A DNA stretch of 64,000 bases from positions 15,756,984 to 15,820,983 of the forward strand of contig NC_135550.1 in NCBI RefSeq assembly GCF_964340395.1, given 5' to 3'. Below are positions 12,600-27,021 of the stretch, piece after piece. Position 1 is the stretch's first letter. Every line of letters starts with the position of its first letter. Below the pieces are notes generated by a model that was given only the letters and a program-made list of their open reading frames with translations, searched no databases and was not told the DNA's origin. This DNA is from Glandiceps talaboti. Its lineage: Eukaryota > Hemichordata > Enteropneusta > Spengelidae. Both the position numbers and the translations under genes were made by a program.

Positions 12600-13420
12600 G
12601 TACGATTTTCATTAATTAGTTTAATTCTTAAGAATACAATCTTTAAATTGAATGGTATTCGGTAAACATACACACATCATATCAATGCGGACGGAGTGGA
12701 CGTATACAAATAACTTGATACAGCTTTCACTTTAAGAAATATTTTGAATAATTAATGGTTAAGAATGTTCAAATTTCGTATAATTTGCAACATACATTCA
12801 AGATGCCAAAATGCAAGTGTCTCATAAAGCTTGTTAGTGTAACTTTTGATTTTAACGGTCATTTGCATAATTAATAATTTATGGTAATCAGGCAATGTTT
12901 TAAGAACGGTAGTTTTATGTTTCACATAATTTGCAAAATGCAATCACGAGGGCAAATCAAGTGTCTCATAAAGATTGTTGATGTAGCTTTTAATTTTAAT
13001 GATTCATTTCTATAATTAATGATTCTTGGTAATTAGTCTATATATTAGGGATGCAAACTTCAAATTTCATTTAATTTGGTACACACATTGGTGACAACAA
13101 AGAACACGCGCACGATATCACGTGATTATGTTGCTTTTGATTTGCAATTAATACTTTTCATAAATAATATTGATAGTCGGTAATTTTCGGCAATATCTTA
13201 AGAATGCAAACTTAAAATTTTATATAATAATGTGATACATACATCTATGATGACAACGTGCTCGTGTCCGATGTCACTCGATATGTAAATTTAATTTCAG
13301 TGAGTCATTTGCATTATTAATCACTTTTGGCGATTAGCAATATCTGAAAGCATGGTTCAAATTTCATATGATTTTTTCGTATGTAAGTGACAACGCGTAT
13401 GACCTATAACATTTTAAACA
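12600..13420 (-). mobile_element. Helentron/pearl-like repeat copy, inverted and lacking its tail
   Basis: On the minus strand the same monomer core appears repeatedly near 12740, 12860, 13000, 13140 and 13310. It includes the motif agctttatgagacac seen in copies A and C. No CAGA microsatellite or hairpin accompanies it, so it is truncated or an internal array only. Confidence 0.5.
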
Positions 13421-15371
13421 ATGCATTTCATATAATTTGATATAGGTAGATTAAAAGATACGCGGACAACAATCCTTACGAAATTGACAGTCAGTCTTAT
13501 CTACATCTAGTTAATAATTAATTTTAACCCAATATGCACGCTCGCTCATACTCGTGCACACGTATGTGTAATCAATAGAAGAAAACCTTGGGGTTGTGCC
13601 ATTCCAAGGGGTGCTTTATTGCCTAAATATTTAAAACTGATGTAATGTAAGTGTCTCACCCAAATGTCTTGTATGAAGATAATATATACAGTTCAGTCAC
13701 AAGAAGTCTCAAATTTTCGACATAATTATCAATTCCAAGGGTGAGCTCGGAGGAAATAGGAAATTCGTGGACAAGTAGGCTATCGTAATTTCATCATTTC
13801 TCGTAATTATTCTATCTACCTCCGTACTTTCTTGCTCGTTATGTTAACCATGTCGTTAAAGGAGACAACTATTTCGGAAGGAACTGAATTTCAGAGCTTG
13901 GGATTGAAAATGAATGATAGAAGCGAGGTGTAGTAAGCAACGGAGTAGTTAACATTCCACAGCTGTGAACCTAAATTTTCAAATATGTAACTATTTTAAA
14001 ATGGTCGTTATAAAATTTCACAGTTTCTATCGTTTATATATATACGCCAGTGTTGAAAGTAGTATAGTGTTAGCCCTTTCCTCTATTAGTCAAATAGAAA
14101 TTAAATAAATTAATTAGTTTCTGTCTTCTACAGAGACGTGTTTGTGATAATATTTAGAGTTATTGATATTTGTTTTTTAGACTTCGAGCCTTGCATTTAT
14201 CTACGCTAATGTTTTAATTCGCCCATGTACACCAAGTGTGTGTACTGTACTGTACCTATGCAAGCTTTCGACATTATAAGAAATTGCATGCACATGAATT
14301 AAAGAATTGCCTATCAATGTTGAGTTTGTACATCATTTTGAAGTGTGTTCATGTCTGTGACTACGTGTTTGTGTCCGTCTTTGAGTGTTTGTGTCACATT
14401 ACTGCTTTCGTATGATGTCACATGATGTGAGGAACCATATGAACAATGTGAAATTATGTAATAAGTGTTACTCTTGAGGTTCATTTAATGTATACATCGA
14501 GAGAGAGAGAGAGAGAGGGGGGGGGCAGGAGGGATGGAGGGATGGAGGGAGGGGGAAGGGAGAGATAGAAAGAGAGAGGGAGAGAGAGTCGGTCAGTCTA
14601 GCTATTAAAGGAATGCATATTGTTTTCTCATATTGCTTCAGGATGATAGCGGCTTCAATGTCATGTCTCTATTTAGAGATTACTGAATTTAAATCAGACT
14701 ATTACAGAGTCGGGTCGACTAACACGATCGAATCTGTTACAATCGCTAATACGTCATCCACAGTTATCTCTTCCATGTGACGACACACACATCTTAAAAT
14801 TTGAGCACGATTAGTATTGCGCCCTCAGCCAAATGAATGAGAAACTTCTCCTCCTACAAAAATTGTCAATCTTGTAAAAGTTATAATATGCACGCTGCAA
14901 TACACTAAGTGACTTTTGATTAAATTGATAAGACAATTGTCATTCACTGTAATTTTAATTGAATAGTTACCTGACCGCACAGCTTACAACAATTGAAACG
15001 GATGACTCATGGCCAATGTCACAGTGAAAAGGTTCTACTCACAGCTGCCAACCCTTCTCCTTCACGCTCACTGCCCTTCGTCCTAATAACCAGTCAACCA
15101 ATTTCTCCACAACTCATCAATCAAGTACAGGCCGGATCACTTTGAATGCACACGTGTGAAATAAATCACTATACACAAAAGGCTTAAGTTGGATACATGT
15201 AGGTAAGCTACCTAACATATACCTGACCTGTACTAAAAACAACATTCCACATTTTCGAACAAGGCCATATTACCATGGGTTTATTGAAGAATGTCTCACA
15301 CCTGTCACTGCAATCTCGTACAAAGTACTTAGCTTACGGCCTGGTGATGATTGTATTTTTTAAATGTGCAG
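13421..15371. other. no gene recognised; purine-rich GA/GGGA tract at 14499-14588
   Basis: Otherwise featureless AT-rich sequence between the inverted repeat copy and the cadherin-like stretch. Confidence 0.4.
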
Positions 15372-15758
15372 ACAGCGAATATTAGATTGATTGAAAACAA
15401 ATCTTTAGGTCCCTATTTAAATCCTATAAATACGGAAACATCTTCATTATCATTAAACTTAGAAGTAAAGGAAATATTTCCTACTAACTCTACATCTTTC
15501 TTTCAATATAAGGTATTAGGGTTTCAAGAATTTGATGACAAATACTTTTCCCTTAGGTTTGTAAAGTCCAGGGTTACAGGTCGGCTATTTACAACCTTTA
15601 TAGTAATTCACAAAAGCTACCGTTTACCACTCAGTCCAAATTATTTCCTTCACTCTGTAATAATAAGTCTCAAATATATTGGCGCCACAAAAAATCTAAT
15701 TTGTCAATATGATATTCAAATAGTAAGTTGGCTTGATTTTGATGAATGCAAAATGTAG
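15372..15758 (+). pseudogene. cadherin-repeat-like exon or remnant
   Basis: An open stretch of 128 residues follows a plausible acceptor (tattttttaaatgtgcag, ending 15371). The order of motifs follows one extracellular cadherin repeat: an opening IRLIENKSLGPYL (family I.EN...GT.L), then FQYKVLG, then DDKYFSL..., then TGRLFTT. After that comes VIHKSY where VIDRES would be expected, then NYFLHSVIIS, and DFDEC where a DxNDN linker would be expected. The calcium-binding residues are therefore mostly lost. It ends at TAG with no signal for a membrane segment. It is either one decayed exon of a cadherin gene or a divergent domain. The family call is my pattern reading and is tentative. Confidence 0.35.
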
Positions 15759-16190
15759 AGAAAGCTTACACGGCTTGCCATATGTGGCCATTAGGAAAAC
15801 AAAATCGTTCATTATAGATGCATGTCTGCAGGGACTAAGATTAATATCGGCCAACCAATTTCAAAAAGTGCAGGTACATTAAACATTAAACAGCTCAAGA
15901 CCTCGTTTACAATGTTTCTCATTATTTCAAGCTGCAACCTTGGTAATCGTATTTTTTCAAATATTTAACCTTCGAAGTTGACATTATGACAACTTTATAA
16001 CGAGTAACAACACCACAAAATGACTGTGCATAAAAGAATGTCAACATACTGGTATACATTGCAACTTAATTTTCTAGAGCAAGTATATTTTTACTTCAGG
16101 CTTGAGGGGCATCACACTGGGATTTTTTACTACCACCATTTCAACAGGTAAACGTTAAAAATGGACTGCTATGTTTAAACAAAACATGTG

Positions 16191-16496
16191 TCAGACTGTT
16201 TCTAATATCAAATTATTTTTCCAATCTAAAATGTTAACAATTGTTCTATCAATACCTATAAACATCAAAGGGCAATACCAGTAAATGTTCATAAAAGACC
16301 TGATGGCATTCAAAGCTTCTTTACATCGCTTATAGTATATAGCCGAATACATAGCAGGCACACATATGTTTTCAGTAATTCTAATTTGGTCCTTCCACGA
16401 CAGCATACATGCAGTATAACTTATTGTAACACAGTATAAATTCTTGTACCAGTTGGCTAACCTTAAAGTCCGGATAGAGATTGCAGTAATGCACAA
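16191..16496 (-). other. unassigned protein-like open frame
   Basis: An uninterrupted minus-strand reading of about 100 residues, extendable a dozen residues upstream before a stop. It has a natural-looking composition with no microsatellite bias: WYKNLYCVTISYTACML, SWKDQIRITENICVPAMY and KRCKEALNAIRSFM. No family recognised and no convincing start or splice signals. It sits next to, and opposite, the cadherin-like stretch. Confidence 0.25.
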
Positions 16497-16721
16497 AACC
16501 TTACAAACAAATTCTACACCAAATAATTATCTGTGATATATCTCCAATGTTAGAAGACTCCCACCCTATTAAGCGACAAAAAAACACGTAGTCAACTCTC
16601 GTACGGAACTCCTAAATGAAGGAATTTAAAAATTAAAAAGCGAATCAATCTCCACAATTAGCAGTGGCTTTACTGGTATCAATAGACTCACGCTGGAAGC
16701 AGGATGTCCTTCAGTCACTGT

Positions 16722-16726
<5 letters not shown>

Positions 16727-16808
<82 letters not shown>
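16727..16808. repeat. (TA)n microsatellite
   Basis: About 40 perfect TA units. Confidence 0.95.
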
Positions 16809-16809
<1 letters not shown>

Positions 16810-17164
16810 ATACCGTTATAATCACTATATTGTAAGGCAGATAATAATGCCAACCAATTATATGTAATATAAAGACTACATGCATGACGTCGACTTGCAC
16901 GTGTGGTTTCAAGAGTAATGGGTAAATTTAAATAAAGACGTGTATGCATATAAACACATTTGCATTTGATTCAGAGTATTGCAAATTCAACTAGTCTGAT
17001 AAAGGTTTCGAGATAAACATGGCGTAAGTTATCAAACGTATGCCAATGGTATGTGAATGAATTTTGATATGTAAGATTAAAAACGTTTCTTGAAATCGTC
17101 TAACAACAATTTTAGCCTGTACTGATATTGCCACCTTTACAAGCCTTTCTCGTAAGCTAAGATT

Positions 17165-17330
17165 ACATGTATGTATGTATGTATGTATGTATGTATGTAT
17201 GTATGTATGTATGTATGTATGTATGTATGTATGTATGTATGTGTCGGTGTGTGTGTATGTGCGCGTGCGTGCGTGCTGACAGGCAGGCAGGCAGGCAGGT
17301 AGGTATGTATGTATGTATGTATGTGTCGGT
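17165..17330. repeat. (ATGT)n, GGCA and ATGT compound array
   Basis: ATGT at 17165-17242, then a gtgcgtgcgt stretch, (GGCA)n at 17280-17300 and ATGT again. The flanking word atgtgtcggtgtg occurs on both sides (17240 and 17321), suggesting an internal duplication. Confidence 0.9.
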
Positions 17331-17349
17331 GTGCGTGTTTCACATGTAA

Positions 17350-20300
17350 TAAACTACGAGTAGATGTTAAGTGTCAGAGTATTCTGTAATTGGTATCGAA
17401 CAGTCTAATTATTGTACACGTGGTTACATCTTTCAATATACAGAAGTAGATGAAGGGCAGAAGTTAAAGTCATTGTCTAATAAGTAGATTAGTAAGCCCA
17501 TCTGTGACAGATATTGGACATTGTTAACAGCTTCTATCGCTCGAATTGCTCTCTGACATTTATTAGGACTTCTCAAAATGTCCAATGTATCGATATAATG
17601 TTAACAAGGCCGTTATGTATATTGTGTATTTTAACATATGTCAAGTCCCCATGATTAATATTTAAATGGGAACCGAATAAACAGAGAGACTGGAGTTTTT
17701 CAGTTAATAGGGATTTAACGCTATTATAGATGAGCAAGGGATATGCCCTTCTCTGGAGGTCCCGTATCGAAAACGATCAATATTCCACTCCACACTTTTG
17801 CAGTGATAATGAAAACAGAGCCATCGGCAGCGAAAACCTCAAAATTCTCGATGGAGTCGTTATACTACATCTGTGAAAGAGGTTATCTGACCCCGTCATC
17901 AATTGCCTTTAATAAATTTGTCATGATCATGATATACTGCTAACACGCACACAAACTTTAAAACACAGAAATTTGTGTTCCATTTGTTTTAAAAACCTAA
18001 TAATATAATTCAGTATGATAACTTCTAGCTTCACATGATTATAATCAATTCGAATTTAAGTATGTTTAGTTATACAACTGCATGATTTTGTATATTGTTA
18101 TTCGCCCCCTGCGTGCACCCAATCAAAGCACCACCGGAAAGTTTAAATTAATAATTATTAGACCTCGGAGATAGTATGAATTTAATAGATTATTTTGCTA
18201 CATTAAAAGAATGCAAGCTGAGTTTATACGTGTGTAGGCGTATTTTTTTACAGCATATTTAATAAGGTTTTCGCCTTATTGTACCTACTAAGGTACACTT
18301 AACCACAACTTGCAATTAACTGAACTCAAACTTGGTATTTAGATATAACACATAAACGATCTAATTTATCTTACGTGCAAAACATCTTTCATGTTGTGGT
18401 TATTTACACAATTATATTAACCAAACAAATAATTTATATCTAAAGAGAGTCATTTTTGTACTCACCTCTCCCACAGTACATGTATCATGTTCTTTCAAAT
18501 GTCTGACGCCATAACTTACGTGCATTGCTACATCGATGCAAAATATCACCGTATAATATAAACATGTTCGTAGAGTAAGACATTTGAAGTACGCGACTTT
18601 GCATAATGTCAATTACTTACAACCGACGTTAAATGTTCCGTCACGACCCAGAGAAACCAAAATGAAGTTATTAAAGCTTTTATTTAGCAAGGTGAACTGA
18701 AATATTTTGAACGGTAGCCGACAAACCATGGAAATGTCACGTCCTACCTCTGTCAGCAAAACTTACACAAAGATATCAATGACACTGTAACCAGGCATTG
18801 CAGAATTTCGAAGATACAAGAAGCACGTAGTGTGAATAATCCGGCGAATTCCTGTATCAATTTTACCGGTATCTGGTGATAATATTAGGGACTTTTTGAA
18901 AGAATGACCAAGTGCCTGGCTAACATACATATGGTCTCATCAATTGTAACTTTTAATACAGTCGCGGGTAACAAACCGAATTGTCATAAATTTAAAAAAT
19001 CTCAGGGAAAATGAATGAATATAAACAACACTCTTGTAAAACATATCAAGATGTTCAGGACATCTATGTAACAACGTTTAACAAGTTTAATAATGACGAC
19101 TCTATATTCTATATTCGACATCTATTAACTTGTACAGTAAGACACATAAATATGAAGAGAGTTCTGATACCATACATCATTGTCACCTAAGCAAACGTAT
19201 ATTATAATTATTAAACGCTATCTGACAGGTACTTTTAATTGTGTAAACATGGCAGCTCATTTTTAGATATAATAGATACATGTTGTATTCAATATCACGC
19301 TTACCTAATATTTGTTATCACATATTTGGAAATTAAAATCCTTATCAGTGTATTATTACGACCATACAAATCTATTGACAGAAAATGTTACATGTATTAG
19401 TAATTACTTTTTCCGAGAGATATCAGTTCACATAGTAAACAGTATTTTATTTTAAATCGTGTTTGCTTTAAACTGAACGCTATTCTAACAGTAGAATTCA
19501 ACCCCATCTGGCTTGCATTGTCTGATGGTAAGTTATTCCAGTCAATGTGAACCACATAGGTCTGAACTCTTCCGTTTTCCTGTTTACAGATTCATTCTTG
19601 ACCATATTATGATGATATCAGAATCCGACAGAAAAAAGTCTACAGTCGGAGATGTCTTGACAAGTGAGTTGTCTTGACAGACAGGTGAAATGTGTCCTGC
19701 AATGCTGTTTTGCCAGTAACAGTGAAGAGGTCAATGACCTCAAACTAAATGGCAAGCATAACGCAGAAGTCATCAGATTGAAATATATCTGTGGTGTATT
19801 CTGGCAACTGAACTTCGATCCCTGGCACCCACGTCGACTCAAACTTGAACAAAGGACTCGGATTCCTAGACAGAAACCGCAATATTGGATCCGTTACAAT
19901 TAAACAAACATAATCAACACTTGTTAGACAATTGATCGAATCTGTGTGCCACCTCTGTTTGGGACCCATAGGGTCCAACTGACAGTGTTATTAACACTGT
20001 ATTTTACAAACTCTCACGTAATAAAACTCTCAATCAGTCCTCAAGCTGCGCAGAAAAGAGGCTAGACTAGCCATGCGTTTTATAAATCCCCTCTATATCT
20101 AGAACAGTTGTCATCAATAAAGACCAAGATCTCAATCCTCCATCAAAATATGCAAGATACATGTACCGTAATAATTACAAAACATGTACCAAATTCAGCA
20201 TTCAAGATAGATTATGGAAATTATTGCCTAGAACTAACATAAATATAGAATAGAAACAAATAAAACTTCCAGTACGGAGCCTTGTTTGACACGACTCAAC

Positions 20301-20630
20301 AGATATAGTGTCTGACGACTCACCATCTATGATAACTATTTTAGGTTTGACGAAGTAGGAAAGACTGTGAACAGTTTTAATACTAATGTGATGTAACATG
20401 CATGTGTATCAGCAGGGATTGACTGACTCGGTCATAGGCCTTGGAAAGATCATCACTAAAACACATAATTTTTGTTGAGTGATAGATCATCAGTGAGCTA
20501 ACATAACGGTGTGTTACTGGAACAACCTTGTCTGCAACCGTGTATCATGGGTTCATGATGTGATTTGTTACAATGCGTTTCATTAGCTCACATCGATCCG
20601 TCTGTAATTATTAGCTTTGGATGTCTGAGT
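17350..20630. other. no gene recognised
   Basis: AT-rich sequence. Short frames at 18412-18612 and 19618-19978 lack family features. Confidence 0.4.
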
Positions 20631-20636
20631 GTGGGT

Positions 20637-20706
20637 GCGCCCGTGCGTGTGTGTGGTGTGTGCGTGTGTGTGTGTGTTTGTGTGTGCGTGCGTGTGTGTG
20701 TGTGTG

Positions 20707-20737
<31 letters not shown>

Positions 20738-20745
20738 TGCTCTTT
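20637..20745. repeat. (GT)n with GC interruptions
   Basis: Alternating purine-pyrimidine tract of about 110 bases, a potential Z-DNA former. Confidence 0.95.
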
Positions 20746-21848
20746 GGGAGGGGGGTTAACTTCAATGCATGTGCATGTATTGGCACTTTGTATGTTAGCA
20801 TCGTTGGACTTAATAAATAAACCGATACGTTCAGATGCTCGATGACATCGAGTAAAATATATAGAATACTAGAGTAACTCAATCATGCAATCACATTTTC
20901 GTGTCCTCAATTTTCACGATGACATATTTTTCGTCTACACATATATTCCTGGCAACAACATCTATTTTCATTTTCAGAAAGCAGACACGGACAATAACTT
21001 CCGCATCCTTGATCACATGTTTATTACATGTGATGCCATGCGTGACTAGAGAAGATATGAAACGTTATCGCGTTATGACGTGGAAAGATATTGTAGAGGC
21101 ATTTTAAAAATAAAAACGCTAGATCTGTAAAATACGATCCGTCGTATAGTCCTTCTTGGATATATGTGTACTGCGGGAGCCTAAAGAGGAAATGTGGTTC
21201 AGAATAGACATACGAATTTATGAACAATTTGGTACTGTTATCAAAACAGTAGCTCATGTATCACTCTCTGTATAATAAATACAATTCGCGTACATGTAGC
21301 TAGAGTCGAAAGCCGAGTTTTCTATAAATGTGGCGAATTTTACCCAAAATCATAGATAATCTCTATTTTCTATGCAAAATCAAGTGTATATACCTAGCCT
21401 GGACAATGGGCTTGGAGTTGATTTAGGCTATTACCCATAACTCAGAATGATACGATAGGTTTGAAATTAATCCCCTTAAAATTAGATTACGATTTCAGAC
21501 GTAGCAACAGCTCAGCCACTCTACCCCCACACCCGCACCCACACCCACACGTAAATACGTCTAAGGCCATCATTAAATGTATCAATTTCGTGATTGGATT
21601 GGTGATTATCATTAGGATATGGTTATTATGTTGCCGTCACGCATCTCCAATCTCTTCCTTAAATCTAAGAAATAGGTGACACTAATGATGCCATCTGACA
21701 CAGCAGGGTAAATATGAAACCCTGCAAAAATTTTCATATGCCTTCTGGCATTGTTTTTTAAAAGTAAATATTGAAAGTACCATTCTAGACGTGGGTTGTA
21801 AGTACTAACCCAAATCAACTATACGCCTAGATTTTAGTATACGTGCGC

Positions 21849-21992
<144 letters not shown>

Positions 21993-22597
21993 TGCGAGCA
22001 TATGTGTGCGTGCTTGATCGTGTTTATGCACATGTGTCTGTGGGGAGGAAGAAATAAATTGTATACATTATTAAAAGAAAGCCCCTTATAATGGTCTAAT
22101 ACACCTGGACTGGACGGGAACATCTTGCACATTATGTCATAACAATACGACCGTTAAATTTGTACTTTCATGACCATGATCAGCGTTGGCGAGACGTTTG
22201 ATTCACACTTATGTTGACTTCACGTAAACCAACACTAGATTCCTTATCCTTTTTAAAAGAATATTTATTTAGTATGGCAGGTCATTCATTCAAACATGGT
22301 ACTGCTTGTAGTTAAAATGGTCTTGAAATATATTGGTATTTTCAATGTTCGTTGTTGACAACATAACATCTGTATCATTTCTTCAAATAGCAGAGCGTAA
22401 AGGTTTGTCCTTTCGCATATTAGCCCACATAAATGTGTATTTTAATTTAGTCTTTTGAAACTACGACAAAAATGTTACACTTAGTCTACTGAAATACTCG
22501 TCGTGGCTGAAACTCTGTGTGGGTGTCGAAGACATATATTCAGAGGAATTGTGTAAGGGGATTCAATACCACATCATATTCCCGTTTTACAACAGGT

Positions 22598-22664
22598 ACA
22601 TTAATATTTTACCACGGCTGAGTTACCACAGGTTTATATCAATATTTCACCACGGCTGAGTTGA
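22598..22664. repeat. short tandem duplication
   Basis: A unit of about 40 bases containing caatattttaccacggctgagtt-like sequence occurs twice with minor changes. Confidence 0.7.
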
Positions 22665-25600
22665 GCTGTCATCCAATCTAAAAAATGACTCGGAATACAG
22701 ATTTCCATTTCACAGGATTAATGTAGGCAATTTTTATAATATCTAACGATCGCCTTAAACAAATAGAGTGAGGAATGTGATTATTTTTCTGAGTCAAGTT
22801 TAATTTGACAAAATCTGAACTCGATAAGAGTACTATCTAGTAACAAGAGAGGAGAAACTCACAACTGTAAAGATAATTGACAAAAAACCTAGTTTTTTTA
22901 AAACAGTGTATTCAGTCAAACGGAATCGAAACTGGCTCAAATGTTAATGTGGTATGAGTTTGTTTGTTGGTCTACTTGCCATGGTAATGTATGTTAATAT
23001 GTTCTGGTTATGTTCCAAATGCATTCATAATCTCGAAAGAGTTCAGCTCCAATCTTGAGATGGAGCTAGTTAATGCATTTGGAAACAACCAAAGTTTCCG
23101 ATATCTGTTTTTGATAGAAGGAAAATGCTACATCCAATATCAATCCACACTTTTTTTGATATTACAAAGTGGTTATATTTTCTTATAGAAAGGTTGCGAA
23201 ACCCTCCCACTGATACCGACATGACATATAACATGTGTTCTTTCAATATATTTTCGGTGATAGTTGAAACTAGGGTTAATGGAGTTCTCTGATGTAAATC
23301 TATCTTGTTGAGCCCTATATGAGGCTTTATTTTCAAGACAATATATCGGAATCATAAATACCTAGCAGTATGGAAGGCGTCGATAAATTTGGCCCCATAC
23401 AGCGATTTAATATCTAAGTCATCCTGCCCAAACTGTCTCTGAACATCTACTCAAGACAATACCAGGTTACAGTACAGGATCGTCACATCTCGACATGAAG
23501 AAAGGCTTTCAATATAAACTTCACACATGACTATATTATAAAAGAAAAGAAGACAGTTTACCTCCATGCTATTATTTTTTAATGGTCTGTTTGCTTAAAT
23601 GTAGTATTTGGGTCAAAAGTTGACAAGTACTTGGTAGGATATGAGACAGACAGACAGACTGACTGCACGGTTTGCTAACAAGGGCAATCCCGGACGATAT
23701 GAAATGCAACATTTTCCAAACTATGACTGCATTTTATTGTAACTGTTCACCGTGAAATTGAACGCATCAATGGTCCAAGTAAACTAGTGTTCCTTTGACA
23801 AATATTTCGTTTTCAAAATAATTCAAGTGAAATAACTAGTTGTTGCGAATGAGTCGCTACTCCTTAATGTAAAATCCAAAATTATACTTGGCTGCTACAC
23901 TCGCGATGTCGGAAATCAACAAAATACGACGCCAGTTGCATTTTGCCATTTTCATCAAGTATGCATTACTGTCTGAAAACCCTTGTTTCCGTGGTCGATT
24001 TGTTACCTGCCTTCCAAGAGATTTCGTCTGTGTAGGTTTCGAATCGATTCTTGATAACCTAATGATGTATATAAATTAGGGTGCGTGTCATATGCTTGGT
24101 TGCACAAAATACTGAAGATGTCAAATAACAGGTAATATAATTAATCTGCATGAAAGTCGCTGATGTAATATTTACATGGGTTGACTGTGTGAACTCATAT
24201 TCTCGTAATATTTTGAAGAGTAAGATACAGTAAAAGTAGTAACAAGAGAGGAGAAACAGTACAGTAAAGTAAAGTAAAGTAAAGTAAAGTAAAGTAAAGT
24301 AAAGTAAAGGACACACAATCTTACACAATGCTTTACAAAAACGGCGCGTGGAAAGTCTGAAAACATATCCTGAGATTTCGACCCTAATGTTTTCTATGTC
24401 AAATGACCTCTTCTTGGTACACGGTGTTACGTTTTGATTCGCATTGCATTGTCTACAAATCAGCAGAGAAACAAAATAAAGAAAACAATTGAAACTGAGT
24501 ATACAGTACCATGCAGTAACATACCACATTCTTTTCAAAGTATTTCTAAAATTATGTTGTCAGATGATGGACTGTATAAGAGTATTAGGAGACAGAGGAA
24601 TACTTCCTATTACACTTCTAATTCGCTAAAGTAATAAAGATCCATTACATGTATAGGATTGCAAATTGATGATTGAACTATTAGTGTAATTTGACGTGCA
24701 TTAATGGGGCTTTTAACATTGCAATTACTCCTAAAATATTGGCAACGCTCGCTTTAAATAGTTGATGAACTTAATCATGTAAGTCATTATAACCGTGCTC
24801 ATTTTGAATAGATAGGCCATCACCATCACTTTAGCTATTTACAGTTTTGGTTACCCCTTTCATTCTTTTTTCTTCTGACATCATGATTATATTGAGTGGA
24901 ATAAAACATGAAAACCTCAGGAGACCTTAGCTTAGTGGCGCCTTTCGAATGAGTGAATTATTTAGTCTTTTGGATCAACAGTAAAATGCATTAACTTAGG
25001 AGGTGTGTGGAGGGTGGGTGTTGGTGGGGTGTAGCGCCAAAGGAGATTTGGGGAAAAGAGTAACAAAGAATTTCAAAATCATGAGCAGAATTTAACATGT
25101 GTTGATTACGCTCTCAATTTCTGCTCATGTACATGAATTATTCATTAGGTTCTGGAACACAATAAATATTGATACGCAGATTTCAACACCCTTTACCAAT
25201 CATTTCTCCTGTAATTCTGTAGCCTTACAAGTGAATTCCATTCCCATGGACATAGTATACTCCCCTATCAATATCAAAGTCAACAGTACATGTAGACATT
25301 AGCTATTTCTATTGTATCTGATAGTATTTGCCATCTTTTACCTATACTTGAACTTTTTTCATTACACATCAAACACCATATAATTTTCTCTATGAAAAAA
25401 ACGTATATAAAAGGAAGCAGCATGAACAACCTTATATGATTGCGGACTAAATGGAACACAGAAGTACTATGTTAAAAGTGTACCAGTATTAAAATCACAA
25501 TTCCTATTTGACAGGCGTCTATGGCAGTTTATGAAAATTAAAAACCGCAGTGAACGGATATTACCAAGCCAAGGACGTGTTCGTATAGCAGAGTAATTGA

Positions 25601-26180
25601 TTAAGCAATTCGAGACTCGATTTAATTAAACTTACTCACGACATACCATTTTGTTCGCGTGATATTACGGCGATTGCTTTTATTAGCGTTAATAAACTGT
25701 AAATCATATCTAAGACAAACTAGGTGAAAATCATCTAATCCTTTCAAGTAAACTATAATATTACTAGACATTTTATTTATGTAGCGTACTTGTCTGAAAA
25801 CGCAAAATGTACACGCAGTTGTGTAAGAGTCGTATATCAATATACAAAGTCCATCAAACGTATCTTTTGAAAAGTTGAGTATAGCGATGAACAATGTGTT
25901 CTTTGAAGACGGAAAGGGGGTCAACCACTTTATAAAAGTAGGCATAAATAGAACGTACAGTCTTTAAGAAGTTTAAAAGTGAATAAAACATCTACAAATG
26001 CTACAAATCAATAAACTTTTGAATAGAGATGCATTACGATTGATTTGAAATTGTTTAAGGAATGTCATATATGGGTCTTCCAGTTTTAGGTCAACGATTG
26101 CATCTTTTTTAGAACTAGTCTGAGGTGCGTAAATTACCTTTACTGCATGTAGCCTGCTGATGACATTTACATGTATACAG
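22665..26180. other. no gene recognised; (AGTAA)n at 24258-24309
   Basis: AT-rich sequence. The only clear structure is the pentanucleotide array. The frames at 23070-23336 and 25622-25945 have no recognisable family. Confidence 0.4.
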
Positions 26181-26182
26181 AT

Positions 26183-26229
26183 TCACTCACTCACTCACTC
26201 ACTCACTCACTCACTCACTCACTCACTCA
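26183..26229. repeat. (ACTC)n array
   Basis: About 12 perfect units. Confidence 0.95.
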
Positions 26230-26939
26230 TTAAATCACGTGTATGGTATCGATTATATATATATGTTCCATTACGCAAAATAAGTGTTTTCCCTTTTAAA
26301 TGTCATTGTAAAAGGTACTATTGTATTCAAGTTAAATGTCAAAATCAGCGTATCAAAGTCAGGTTATTTCTTGCATATCTCAGTCATCACATTGTACATT
26401 ACATTGTAACAACTGAAAGCGAATTGTACGTTTGCCAATTTAAAATCATATGTCTTACGTCCGCTTTATACGTTTGGCCAACATGCTGCACCTAATATGT
26501 ATCACGTGTTCATAACAACCTACGGTAACTTATACAATAATTAATAGCTTAGCTCAAGAATTGTCTTCAGTGAAGATACTTCTGGTACTGCGAAATAAAT
26601 GGTGAATAATTGCATTTGCAACCATGTCATCGATTCTACCATGCGTCTATACTTTCCTAATAATGATGAAACCTTTGTAGCTAAGGTATTTCTGTTCTGT
26701 GACAAATACACTTCCTTTTATGAGACACTTTCCGAGTGTACATATCAAGACGTATATATGTGCTCTAGATCAATATTTTATACTTGTCTGTCGTCATCCT
26801 GTACTCTCGGGCTAAACTTCAGAGTTCATAATATGATTGAGTGATTTGCTGGTTGGTTTATTGCAGCATTCTCTCCCTCCGTCTCTCCGTCCCCCACTTG
26901 AGTTGGGTGACAGCCATGTGGATGTATGTGTGTATGCCT

Positions 26940-26984
26940 TCCTCTGTCTGTCTGTCTATCTATCTATCTGTCTGTCTGTCTGCC

Positions 26985-27021
<37 letters not shown>

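Noticed and set aside
20901-21107. Frame ending MTWKDIVEAF just before an AAATAAA
   Set aside because: The acceptor region is weak, and AATAAA-like words are common by chance in this AT-rich sequence.
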